Shown here piece by piece: positions 8,194-15,802 of a stretch of DNA of 34,968 nucleotides. Made by a program: the position numbers and the translations under genes. Origin of the DNA: Rhodoplanes serenus (GTDB taxonomy: Bacteria; Pseudomonadota; Alphaproteobacteria; Rhizobiales; Xanthobacteraceae); contig CAMAWG010000027.1 of assembly GCA_945861855.1 (NCBI GenBank), positions 1-34,968 on the forward strand. The letters are read 5' to 3'. A model generated the notes under the pieces. The model did not search any database, had not been told where the DNA came from, and saw only the letters and a list, made by a program, of their open reading frames with translations. Position 1 is the first letter of the stretch. Each line of letters opens with the position of its first letter.

Positions 8194-8883
8194 TCAACGA
8201 TCCGGCCACCGCTCCAGCATCCGCGCATGCTCCCGCTCGCGCTTGGACATCCGCTTGGGCGGCGGCGCTCGGCTGGCGATGAAATCCTCCAGCGCGTCCT
8301 CCGGCGCGCGCTCGACCCGCACGCCGCCCGCGCGCAGGCCTTCCATCACGGCGCGCGGCGAGGCGTCGAAAATCCGCGAGCCTTTGGCGGCGGCGGCCCC
8401 CTGTCCGCTTGGTCCACTTGGCCCCTTTGGGCGCGGCTTGCGCGGGCGCGCGGCGAGCTTCGCCATCTTGAGACACTCCAGCGCCCCGGCGAGCTTATCG
8501 GGATCGACGCTGGCGCTCTCCTCCAGCTCGCGGATCATGCGCTCGGCCAGCGCCGCGAGGCGGGCGGCGAGCGTCCGCGCCTTCAGTTGCGCGCTGGCGC
8601 GCTCGCGCGGCACCGTGTCGGTCGCGCGCGGCGCGAACAGCGGCCGCTGCCATTCCCCGTCGCGCGTCCAGCGGCAGATGCTGGCGCGGCCGACGCCCGC
8701 GCGCGCCTCGATCTCGCCATAGGTCAGCGTGGTCTGCTCGATCAGGCGGCGCACCTCGGCGACCCTGGCGTCGCTGTGCGGACGCCGGGAGCCGCGCGGG
8801 CGGGATTGCGGCCCGATCACCGCGTCCGGCCTCTCGGAGCGGACGCCGATGCGGGCGATGGTGCGATAAAGGGGAGGGCGCAT
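8194..8883 (-). CDS. HTH-domain protein of unknown function, paralog A
   Basis: This is a 229-aa soluble, very Arg/Ala-rich protein. A helix-turn-helix of the homeodomain-like, transposase or small-terminase type spans about residues 43-78 (LTYGEIEARAGVGRASICRW). A helical stretch (95-150) follows, then a Pro/Gly-rich linker (150-167) and a conserved C-terminal part ending in a basic KRMSKREREHARML segment. It is about 87% identical over its full length to the gene at 10492-11181, with the same length and strand, while flanking DNA differs. DNA binding is inferred from the HTH. On the minus strand, TTGCAA (8913-8918) and TATATT (8891-8896) are 16 bases apart and end only 7 bases before the ATG, so the mRNA may be leaderless. 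Confidence 0.65.
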   Translation of the reverse strand: MRPPLYRTIARIGVRSERPDAVIGPQSRPRGSRRPHSDARVAEVRRLIEQTTLTYGEIEARAGVGRASICRWTRDGEWQRPLFAPRATDTVPRERASAQLKARTLAARLAALAERMIRELEESASVDPDKLAGALECLKMAKLAARPRKPRPKGPSGPSGQGAAAAKGSRIFDASPRAVMEGLRAGGVRVERAPEDALEDFIASRAPPPKRMSKREREHARMLERWPDR

Positions 8884-9043
8884 GGATAGGAATATAATCT
8901 ATGTGCCGGTTGTTGCAACAGTCCCGTTCGTCCGGCGGACTCGCCGCCGCTCGTCCAGCGGACTCGCTTCGGCGGAGCAGGGATCGGGGAATTGCGCCGG
9001 TCACCGGGGATGCGCGCCCCAGTGACCGTCACGCCGCCGTGGG

Positions 9044-9730
9044 TTATTGCGGCAGTTCCTTGCCGGCCTGCTCCGCCACCATGTACTCGGCATACCAGTC
9101 CGCCCAGTTTGCATCCCGGCCCTGGCCGAGCCGCTTCTCGTACTCGCCATGCGCGGCCTCGGCCCGGCGCAGCGCGCCGGCCAGATCGGCCACCGAAGCG
9201 AACGCCGTCTGGCTCGGGTCCACGCGTCCGGGCGCCCGCGCGGTGATCTCCTGCAACAGCCAGCCGTTGCCATCCGGATCGCTGAACGAGGCGAATGAGC
9301 GGTAAGTGCGGCGCTCGGGGTCCGCACCGGGGACGCGGATCCGCCCGAACAGGTACGGCGCGTCCGAGCCTGTGAACGTGTCGCCCTCGTGGTGGAACAC
9401 CTCGCTGACCGCGATGCCGCGCGCGAGCAGTTCCTTGCGGGCGGCGTCGATGTCGGAAACGACCAGGTAGAGGCCTTGGGCGGAGCCGGGCGCCGCCGGG
9501 GTGACGTTCTTGCCGAAGATGACCGAGGTCGCCGAGCCGGGCGGCGTGAACTGGATGACGCGGAAGTCGTCGCCGGTGGCGAAGTCGGCGTCGAGCCGCC
9601 AGCCGAGGTTGCTGTAGAACTGCTTGGCGCGATCGACGTCCGAAACCGGGATCACGGCGATCTCAAGCTTCATGTCGAGCGGGCGCGCATTGGCGATGGC
9701 GATGGTGGAGGGACGGACTTGGGCGTTCAT
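9044..9730 (-). CDS. VOC (glyoxalase/dioxygenase-like) family protein
   Basis: This 228-aa cytoplasmic protein carries one vicinal-oxygen-chelate unit, residues about 20-165. It has the typical starting strand MKLEIAVIPVSDVDRAKQFY and the closing SFSDPDGNGWLLQE motif, whose final Glu is a usual metal ligand. A C-terminal extension (175-228) with AEAAHGEYEKRLG and WADWYAEYMVAEQAG is shared by a subgroup and is of unknown role. The start at 9730 has GAGGAG shortly upstream on the minus strand. It is divergent from the MarR/OhrR-like gene at 9900, which probably controls it; a thiol- or electrophile-detoxification role is plausible but the substrate is unknown. Confidence 0.85.
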   Translation of the reverse strand: MNAQVRPSTIAIANARPLDMKLEIAVIPVSDVDRAKQFYSNLGWRLDADFATGDDFRVIQFTPPGSATSVIFGKNVTPAAPGSAQGLYLVVSDIDAARKELLARGIAVSEVFHHEGDTFTGSDAPYLFGRIRVPGADPERRTYRSFASFSDPDGNGWLLQEITARAPGRVDPSQTAFASVADLAGALRRAEAAHGEYEKRLGQGRDANWADWYAEYMVAEQAGKELPQ

Positions 9731-9773
9731 GGTGAGCTCCTCAGGTTGGGCCGGTGGCCCGGTTAACTGTTAA

Positions 9774-9829
9774 GCGATTAGATCGCACGATAAGTATTCT
9801 CACATCCTATTTCCGTTGTCAAGCGCTTG
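9774..9829. promoter_or_regulatory. Candidate operators in the divergent VOC / MarR promoter region
   Basis: Two perfect palindromes lie in the 169-base gap between the divergent genes: GCGAT-TAG-ATCGC at 9774-9786 and CAAGCGCTTG at 9820-9829. The region is AT-richer than the surroundings, as expected of promoters. Either could be bound by the MarR-family protein encoded alongside; this is inferred from position and symmetry only. Confidence 0.4.
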
Positions 9830-9899
9830 CTATTAAATCGCTCGCAAACTATTTGTGGGATACGGAATGGCGGCGATACGCCCGTATTTGGAGGAACTT

Positions 9900-10373
9900 A
9901 TGGCTTTGGCAAAGCGGCAACCCGGCCCGGACGAGGCGACAAAACTCGACGATTTCCTGTGTTTCGCGATCTATTCCGCGAACCTGGCTATGAACCGCCT
10001 CAACAAGCCCGTGCTCGACGAGCTGGGGCTGACCTATCCGCAATACATCGTGCTGGTCGCGCTGTACGAGCAGGACGACCAGACCGTCAGCGGTCTCGGC
10101 GACAAACTGTTCCTCGATTCAAGCACGCTCACTCCGCTGTTGAAGCGGATGGAGGTCATGGGACACCTGACCCGGCAACGCGATCCGGAGGACGAACGGC
10201 AGGTGCGGGTGCGCCTGACGCCGCAAGGTCGAAGCGTGCGCGAGCGGGCGCTCGCGTTTCGCAGCGAACTTGTCAAGGCGATCGGGCTCGACGCAGCGGA
10301 GTTTCGGCGGCTCCGAGAGGATATAGTGAAATTGCGGGCCAACGTGTCGGACGCGGTGCGCGCGAATCCGTAG
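9900..10373 (+). CDS. MarR-family regulator, OhrR-like
   Basis: This is a 157-aa winged-helix repressor. The start at 9900 is chosen over an upstream in-frame ATG because GGAGGA ends four bases before it. The N-terminal LDDFLCFAIYSANLAMNRL matches OhrR proteins, which sense organic peroxides through one cysteine, here Cys21. Of the two tyrosines that hydrogen-bond that cysteine in Bacillus OhrR, the one equivalent to Tyr40 is kept (Tyr46 here), while the Tyr29 position is Asn35. The winged HTH spans about 58-115 with LDSSTLTPLLKRME and DERQVRVRLTPQG. No ohr gene is present; the divergent VOC gene is the likely target. The TAG stop lies inside the start of a repeat-like sequence. Confidence 0.85.
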   Translation: MALAKRQPGPDEATKLDDFLCFAIYSANLAMNRLNKPVLDELGLTYPQYIVLVALYEQDDQTVSGLGDKLFLDSSTLTPLLKRMEVMGHLTRQRDPEDERQVRVRLTPQGRSVRERALAFRSELVKAIGLDAAEFRRLREDIVKLRANVSDAVRANP

Positions 10374-10484
10374 GGCGGATTGGCGCAGCGAAATCCGTCA
10401 TTTTGTGCAATCCCAATGCGGCGGGTGATGCTCTCCGCCTTCGCTCTTCGAGCTTTGGCGGACACGTTTTCTAACTCGTCCTAC
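10370..10484. repeat. Repeat-like element overlapping the MarR gene stop codon
   Basis: The sequence starts with GTAGGGCGGATT at the stop codon of the regulator gene and ends with CGTCCTAC. This resembles the ends of the GTAGGGTGG element at 5795, though the symmetry is poorer. No gene is seen between the regulator and the HTH paralog B that ends at 10492. Confidence 0.35.
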
Positions 10485-10491
10485 AAGCCTT

Positions 10492-11181
10492 TCATTGATC
10501 CGGCCACGGGTCCAACATCCTCGCGTGCTCCCGCTCGCGCTTGGACATTCGCCTGGGCGGCGGCGCGCGGCTCGCAATGAAATCTTCCAGCGCCTCCTCC
10601 GGCGCGCGCTCGACCTGGACGCCGCCCGCGCGCAGGCCTTGCATCACGGCGCGCGGCGAGGCGTCGAAAATCCGCGCGCCTTTGGCGGCTGTGGCGCCGT
10701 GTCCGCCTTGTCCCCTTGGTCCCTTTGGGCGCGGCTTGCGCGGACGCGCGGCGAGCTTCGCCATCTTGAGACACTCCAGCGCTGCGGCGAGCCTTTCGGG
10801 ATCGACGCTGGCGCTGTCCTCCAACTCGCGGATCATGCGCTCGGCCAGCGCCGCGAGGCGGGCGAAGAGCGTCCGCGCCTTCAAATGCGCGCTGGCGCGT
10901 TCGCGCGGCACCGTGTCGGTCGCGCGCGGCGCGAACAGCGGCCGCCGCCATTCCCCGTCGCGCGTCCAGCGGCAGATGCTGGCGCGGCCGACGCCCGAGC
11001 GCGCCTCGATCTCGCCATAGGTCAGCGTGGTCTCCTCGATCAGGCGGCGCACCGCCGCGACCTTGGCGTCGCTGTGCGGACGCCGCGAGCCGCGCGGGCG
11101 CGATTGCTGTCCGGCCACGGCGTCCGGCCTCGCGGGCCGCACGCCGATGCGGGCGATGGAGGAATAAAGGGGAGGGCGCAT
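10492..11181 (-). CDS. HTH-domain protein of unknown function, paralog B
   Basis: This 229-aa protein is about 87% identical to the one at 8194-8883, with the same layout: HTH at about 43-78, helical middle, Pro/Gly-rich linker (about 150-165) and a basic C-terminus. The start at 11181 is fixed by alignment with the paralog; a longer open frame runs upstream but antisense to the LLM gene and is not believable. Most substitutions are conservative, and the linker is the most variable part, so both copies seem to be under purifying selection. Similarity ends at the coding borders, which argues for two gene copies and not for a recent segmental repeat. Function is unknown; DNA binding is inferred. 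Confidence 0.65.
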   Translation of the reverse strand: MRPPLYSSIARIGVRPARPDAVAGQQSRPRGSRRPHSDAKVAAVRRLIEETTLTYGEIEARSGVGRASICRWTRDGEWRRPLFAPRATDTVPRERASAHLKARTLFARLAALAERMIRELEDSASVDPERLAAALECLKMAKLAARPRKPRPKGPRGQGGHGATAAKGARIFDASPRAVMQGLRAGGVQVERAPEEALEDFIASRAPPPRRMSKREREHARMLDPWPDQ

Positions 11182-11231
11182 GACGAGGAGGATAACGCCG
11201 TCCGGCGGACCGGGGATAAGTCGCCGCCACA

Positions 11232-11375
11232 CGTGTCCCGGGCGAGCGGAGCGAGACCCGGGACCCCGGTTCACTTTCAGGGAAGCTGGGTCCCGGGTCT
11301 GCAGCGCACCGCCATAGCGGCGTCGAAGACGCGCGTGAACGCGCTTATGGCGCTGCGCTGCGCCCGGGACACGCG
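11232..11375. repeat. Intergenic palindromic repeat, family R1 (copy 2)
   Basis: It shares with 3685-3820 the ends GTCCCGGGCG and CGCCCGGGACACGCG and the core GACCCGGGACCCCGGTT, plus its inverse GGGTCCCGGGTCTGCAGCGC. The middle contains an additional GAAGACGCGCGTGAACGCGC segment absent from copy 1. It fills most of the gap between the HTH paralog and the LLM gene. Confidence 0.7.
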
Positions 11376-11439
11376 TTGCCGGCGCGCGCTTTCCCCCGAG
11401 AAGAGCGCAAACCGGCCGCAAGTCTGCTAACAACTGCCC

Positions 11440-12462
11440 ATGAAAAAAATCGGCTTCCTCTCCTTCGGCCATTGGACCCCTTCGCCGCAGTCGCAGACGC
11501 GGACGGGCGCCGACGCGCTGCTGCAATCGATCGAGCTTGCCGTCGCGGCGGAAGAGCTCGGCGCGGACGGGGCCTACTTCCGGGTGCATCACTTCGCCCG
11601 CCAGCTCGGCTCGCCGTTTCCGCTGTTGGCCGCCTGCGGCGCGCGGACGAAAAAAATCGAGATCGGCACCGCGGTGATCGACATGCGCTACGAGAACCCG
11701 ATGTACATGGCGGAGGATGCGGGCGCGGCCGACCTCATCGCCGGCGGGCGCCTGCAACTCGGCATCAGCCGCGGCTCGCCCGAGCAGGTGGTCGACGGCT
11801 GGCGCCACTTCGGCTTCGCCCCGCCCGAGGGGATGACCGATGCCGACATGGCGCGGCGCCACACCGAGGTGTTCCTGGAGGTGCTGAAGGGCGAGGGCTT
11901 CGCGCGGCCGAGCCCGAACCCGATGTTCCCGAACCCGCCGGGCCTGCTGCGCCTCGAGCCTTACGCGCCGGGCCTGCGCGACCGCATCTGGTGGGGCGCG
12001 GGCTCCAACGCCACCGCGGTCTGGGGGGCGAAGCTCGGGATGAATTTGCAAAGCTCCACGCTCAAGATGGTCGAGAGCGATCGTCCGTTCCACGTCCAGC
12101 AGGCCGAGCAGATCCGGGCGTTCCGCGCGGCGTGGAAGGAGGCAGGCCACATGCGCGAGCCGCGGGCGTCGGTGAGCCGCAGCATCTTCGCGCTGATGGA
12201 CGACCGCGACCGCATGTATTTCGGACGCGGCAACGAGAACCGGGACCAGATCGGTTTTCTGGGCGACAACACGAAGGCGATTTTCGGCAGGAGCTACGCC
12301 GCGGAGCCGGACGTTCTGGTCAGGCAGCTTAAAGATGATGAGGCCATCGCCGAGGCCGACACGCTCTTGCTGACCGTGCCCAATCAGTTGGGCGTCGACT
12401 ACAACGCCCACGTCATCGAGGCAATCCTGAAGCACGTCGCGCCCGGGCTTGGCTGGCGTTGA
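11440..12462 (+). CDS. LLM-class flavin-dependent oxidoreductase (second copy type)
   Basis: This 340-aa luciferase-like TIM-barrel monooxygenase starts directly with the first strand (MKKIGFLSFGHW). Other family segments are FRVHHFARQLGSPFPLL near residues 47-63, KKIEIGTAVIDMRYENP near 71-87, and GGRLQLGISRGSPEQV near 107-122. It is clearly a different subfamily from the LLMs at 4627 and 16349. No ribosome-binding site stands out before the ATG, but the frame and N-terminus fit the family. It probably stands alone: a repeat precedes it, and the next gene starts 110 bases downstream with an unrelated function. Substrate unknown. Confidence 0.85.
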   Translation: MKKIGFLSFGHWTPSPQSQTRTGADALLQSIELAVAAEELGADGAYFRVHHFARQLGSPFPLLAACGARTKKIEIGTAVIDMRYENPMYMAEDAGAADLIAGGRLQLGISRGSPEQVVDGWRHFGFAPPEGMTDADMARRHTEVFLEVLKGEGFARPSPNPMFPNPPGLLRLEPYAPGLRDRIWWGAGSNATAVWGAKLGMNLQSSTLKMVESDRPFHVQQAEQIRAFRAAWKEAGHMREPRASVSRSIFALMDDRDRMYFGRGNENRDQIGFLGDNTKAIFGRSYAAEPDVLVRQLKDDEAIAEADTLLLTVPNQLGVDYNAHVIEAILKHVAPGLGWR

Positions 12463-12572
12463 TCGGTTGACGGCCCAGCGCCGGCGGCTTTCGCGCCGTC
12501 TTCACGGGCTTGTGCGGCCCATGGCCTTTGCAGCCCCTGGCGGAGAGCGGTTTTTGGAATAGGTTGCGTGCC

Positions 12573-13967
12573 ATGAACGACACGCAAACGCTGTTCGGCG
12601 CGCTGCGCAATTCGGCCGATCCTGAGGTCTTCGCCGCGATGGAGATCCTGGTCCGCGACGGCGAGGACCGGCATTTGTGCCGCATCAACGTGCTGGCGTT
12701 CGCTGCCAGGCACAGGCTCAACGAAGAAAAGGTCATCAGCGCCTTCCTGCACGCTGCGCGGCTCGGCCTGTTCGAGATGAACTGGAACGTGCTGTGCCCT
12801 GGCTGCGGCGGTGTGCTCGACTCAAGCCTGCAGCTCAAGTCGGTGCACAAGGAGGCTTACGACTGCGCGCTGTGCTCGCGCGCCTACGAGCCGACGCTCG
12901 ACGAGATGGTCGAGGTCGCCTTCACCGTGAGCCCGCGCGTGCGGCGGATCGCGGCGCACGATCCGCATACGCTGCCGGTGTGGGAGTATTTCCGCCAGAC
13001 CTTCTGGGGCACGGGGATCGATCTGCCCGAAGCCGGACTGGAACAGGTTCTGGAGGAGATCACCATCGACTCGATCGAGCTTGCCCCCGGCGAGAAGGGC
13101 CAGATTTCGGTGCAGCTACCGGCGGAGTTCATCATCGTGTTCGAGCCGGTGACGCATGCCGCGCACTTCATCGACGTCAAGGGCGAGCCGACCAAGGAGC
13201 GCCAAACGCTCTCGCTGATCTACGACAAGGTGCATGCCCACACCATCACCACCGAGATGCGGCCGGGTCCGCTGCGGCTCGCGCTCGACAACCGCAGCGA
13301 CGTGCGCGCGCTGCCGTCGCTCTGGATCGCCGGCCACACCCTGCACGACCTGCTCGGCAAGCGCCGGCCGTTCCTGACGGCAAAGCTGCTGCTCACCAAT
13401 CAGACCTTCCGCGACATCTATCGCACCGACACGCTCGACGTCGATCAGGGGCTGAAGATCACGAGCCTGACGTTTCTGTTCACCGACCTCAAGGGCTCCA
13501 CCGAGCTCTACGAGCGGGTCGGCGACATCGTCGCCTACGATCTGGTGCGCGAGCATTTCCGCGTGCTGGGCGAGATCGTTGCCGCCGAGGCCGGCGCCGT
13601 GGTCAAGACCATCGGCGACGCGGTGATGGCGACGTTCCCGACGCCGGACCGGGCGCTGGCCGCGGCGCTCCGCATGCGCGACTCGGTGCGGGCGCTCAAG
13701 AAGGATCTGCTGATCAAGATCGGCATCCACGAGGGGCCGTGCCTCGCGGTGACGCTCAACGACCGGCTCGACTACTTCGGCCAGACCGTGAACATCGCCG
13801 CCCGCGTGCAGGGCCTGGCCCACGAGCGTGCGATCTTCGCCACCAAGCCGGTGATCGAGCATCCGCAGGTCGTCAAGATGATCGCGGCGAACAAGCTCGT
13901 GCCGACCGAACAGCTCGCCGCGCTGCGCGGCGTCGCCGACAAGATGGCGGTGTTTCAGATACCGTGA
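12573..13967 (+). CDS. Class III adenylate/guanylate cyclase with N-terminal zinc-binding module
   Basis: This 464-aa soluble protein makes a cyclic nucleotide from a nucleoside triphosphate, probably cAMP. The C-terminal cyclase domain (about 295-455) has both metal-binding aspartates (Asp305 in FTDLKGST, Asp349 in KTIGDAVMA), the purine-recognition Lys345 typical of adenylate cyclases, and the transition-state residues Asn407 and Arg411 in NIAARV. The N-terminal ~290 residues resemble the DUF5939-type region and include two CxxC pairs (Cys75/78, Cys98/101), likely a zinc ribbon; residues 1-65 look like a helical HTH-like segment. No membrane helix is present, so it should sense a cytoplasmic signal. 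The start at 12573 is the first Met that begins family-like sequence. Confidence 0.88.
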   Translation: MNDTQTLFGALRNSADPEVFAAMEILVRDGEDRHLCRINVLAFAARHRLNEEKVISAFLHAARLGLFEMNWNVLCPGCGGVLDSSLQLKSVHKEAYDCALCSRAYEPTLDEMVEVAFTVSPRVRRIAAHDPHTLPVWEYFRQTFWGTGIDLPEAGLEQVLEEITIDSIELAPGEKGQISVQLPAEFIIVFEPVTHAAHFIDVKGEPTKERQTLSLIYDKVHAHTITTEMRPGPLRLALDNRSDVRALPSLWIAGHTLHDLLGKRRPFLTAKLLLTNQTFRDIYRTDTLDVDQGLKITSLTFLFTDLKGSTELYERVGDIVAYDLVREHFRVLGEIVAAEAGAVVKTIGDAVMATFPTPDRALAAALRMRDSVRALKKDLLIKIGIHEGPCLAVTLNDRLDYFGQTVNIAARVQGLAHERAIFATKPVIEHPQVVKMIAANKLVPTEQLAALRGVADKMAVFQIP

Positions 13968-13976
13968 CTCTCCACT

Positions 13977-14090
13977 GTCATTCCGGCCGAGCGAAGCGAG
14001 AGCCGGAATCCATAATCCCTGTCTCAGTGGCTATGGAAACACAGTGGGTATGGATTCCGGGCTCGCGCCTCCGGCGCGCCCCGGAATGAC
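13977..14090. repeat. 114-bp palindromic repeat, family R3 (copy 1)
   Basis: Perfect 10-bp ends GTCATTCCGG and CCGGAATGAC bound an element with a conserved left arm (CGAGCGAAGCGAG..CCGGAATCCATAA) and right arm (GATTCCGGGCTCGCGCC). The second copy at 34574-34687 has the same length of 114 bp. It lies between convergent genes (cyclase and amidase) and may serve as a bidirectional terminator. Confidence 0.85.
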
Positions 14091-14095
14091 AAACT

Positions 14096-15613
14096 CTAAA
14101 ATTTCATCCAGTCGCCCGACCTCTCGAACGCCGCGCTGGCGCGATAGATCGTGCGCTCGTCGAAGTGCCGGCCGACCAGCATCAGCCCGATCGGCCGGCC
14201 GTCCTCCATGCCGCAGGGGATGCTGATCGCCGGATGGCCGGTGGCGTTGAACGGGCAGGTGTTGCGCGTGCCCTCCCAGCTTCGCCGCGTGATCTCCTGC
14301 GGGCTCGCGTTTTTCGCCGGGATCGGCGTCGCCTTCATCGCCGTGGTCGGCAACAGCAGCAGGTCGTGTGAGGCGAGCGCCGCGTCGTAGGCCGCGCGCA
14401 GCCGCCGCCGCAGGTTCTGCGCCTTGGCGTAGTAGTGCCCGCCGTAGCGGTCGAGCGTGTATTTCGAGAAGATCGTCGCGATCTTCAAGGTGTCGGCGAA
14501 CTCGTCGGCGTGGTCGCGCCATTTCATGTTCGCCTGGATCGCGCTCAGCGGATAGAGCCCCTCGTATCCGAGACCGAAGCCGTTCATTTCGAGCAGCGTG
14601 ACGCAGGCGGCGTCGCCGCGGATCGCCGCCCACACCGGAAATCCCAAGGTGTGATGCTCCGGCACCGACACATCCTCGACGCTCGCGCCGAGCGATTTGA
14701 ATCGCTCCGCCGCCGCGCGGACTTTCGCGTCCACATCGGGCTCGGAGTTGCGGTGCCCGAAGCCCTCCTTCAGCACGCCGATGCGCAAGCCCTTCACGCC
14801 CTGGCGCAGCGACTCGGTGTATTTGTCCACCCGGGCCTGATGCTGGCGCGCGTCGAGACCGTCCGGTCCCGCGAGCACCTCCAGCAGCAGCGCGTTGTCG
14901 GCAACGTTGGCGGTCATCGGGCCTGCGGTGTCGAGCGTGATCTCCAGCGGGCCTATTCCGGTGTAGGGCACGAGGCCGAACGTGGGCTTCATGCCGACGA
15001 TGCCGCAGTAGCTCGCGGGGATGCGGATCGAGCCGGCCTGGTCGCCGCCGATCGCCATCGGCACTTCGCCGGAGGCCACAAGCGCCGCGCTGCCGGACGA
15101 CGAGCCGCCGGTGGTGAAGCCAAGCTTCCGCGGATTCTGCACCGGGCCGGTCGAACTCGTGTGGCTGCCGCCGGACACGCAGTAGTATTCGCAAACGGCC
15201 TTCCCCGCGATCTCGCCGCCCGCGTCGAGGATGCGGGTGACGATCGTGGCGTCGATGTCGGGCATCGAGCCTGCGAGGAATCCCGCGCCGACCATCATCG
15301 GCACGTCGGCGAGGCAGACGTTGTCCTTCAGCGCCACGCGGCGGCCTGCGAGTTTGCCGCCGGGCTTTCCCTTGATCGATGTTTTCACATACCATGCGCC
15401 GAGCTTGTTGTCCTCGGGCGCGGGCCGTATCCCGCCGTCGCGCGGATATTTCACGGCGGGCTTCTCGTCGGGCACCGCGTCGAGCGCGGCATAGGCCGCG
15501 ACCAGCGGGGCGACGATGTCTTGCATGGTGTTGAGGTACAGCATGCTCGGATTCATGCCGAGTTGATCCGCGGCATGGCGCAGATCGGCGACTGAAGGCT
15601 TTTCAAAGGCCAT
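14096..15613 (-). CDS. Amidase-signature family amidase
   Basis: This 505-aa enzyme hydrolyses a carboxamide to acid and ammonia. The Ser-cisSer-Lys triad is complete: Lys96 (VALKDNV), Ser171 in GGSSSGSA, and nucleophile Ser195 (DQAGSIRIP). The spacing of 75 and 24 residues is exactly that of fatty-acid amide hydrolase. The length and N-terminal ~70-residue extension resemble the ~505-aa aliphatic/aryl amidases linked to nitrile hydratase in Pseudomonas and Rhodococcus, rather than GatA; no nitrile hydratase is seen here. It is divergent from a MarR-family gene with a clear operator in the 189-base gap, so regulation by that protein is likely. The exact substrate cannot be told. Confidence 0.9.
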   Translation of the reverse strand: MAFEKPSVADLRHAADQLGMNPSMLYLNTMQDIVAPLVAAYAALDAVPDEKPAVKYPRDGGIRPAPEDNKLGAWYVKTSIKGKPGGKLAGRRVALKDNVCLADVPMMVGAGFLAGSMPDIDATIVTRILDAGGEIAGKAVCEYYCVSGGSHTSSTGPVQNPRKLGFTTGGSSSGSAALVASGEVPMAIGGDQAGSIRIPASYCGIVGMKPTFGLVPYTGIGPLEITLDTAGPMTANVADNALLLEVLAGPDGLDARQHQARVDKYTESLRQGVKGLRIGVLKEGFGHRNSEPDVDAKVRAAAERFKSLGASVEDVSVPEHHTLGFPVWAAIRGDAACVTLLEMNGFGLGYEGLYPLSAIQANMKWRDHADEFADTLKIATIFSKYTLDRYGGHYYAKAQNLRRRLRAAYDAALASHDLLLLPTTAMKATPIPAKNASPQEITRRSWEGTRNTCPFNATGHPAISIPCGMEDGRPIGLMLVGRHFDERTIYRASAAFERSGDWMKF

Positions 15614-15736
15614 CGAAATACTCCGGCGTCGTCGCCGGGCTCGCCCCGGCGGTCCCGCTCAGGATGGCACAGTGCTGGGGGCAGGGGACAGCGGCCGGGA
15701 AGGCCCTGCCTCCGGTCCATCGGTTTTGCTCTCGAC

Positions 15737-15752
15737 AGTTTGATCTCAAACT
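15737..15752. promoter_or_regulatory. Perfect 16-bp palindrome, probable MarR operator
   Basis: AGTTTGA-TC-TCAAACT is a perfect 7-2-7 inverted repeat in the gap between the divergent amidase and MarR genes, centred about 59 bases before the regulator ATG at 15803. Its TTTGAT can serve as a -35 element with TAAGCT (15762-15767) as -10 at 17-base spacing, so bound repressor would block the regulator and LLM promoter. The symmetry and size fit MarR dimers. Confidence 0.7.
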
Positions 15753-15802
15753 AATTGCTGATAAGCTTTTGCGCAGTCGGTGCCTACGGTCCGGAGGTTT
15801 CG

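Noticed and set aside
10492..12435. Minus-strand open frame of 647 codons extending HTH paralog B
   Set aside because: Only the part to 11181 matches the paralog; the upstream part is antisense to the LLM gene and low in plausible protein features.
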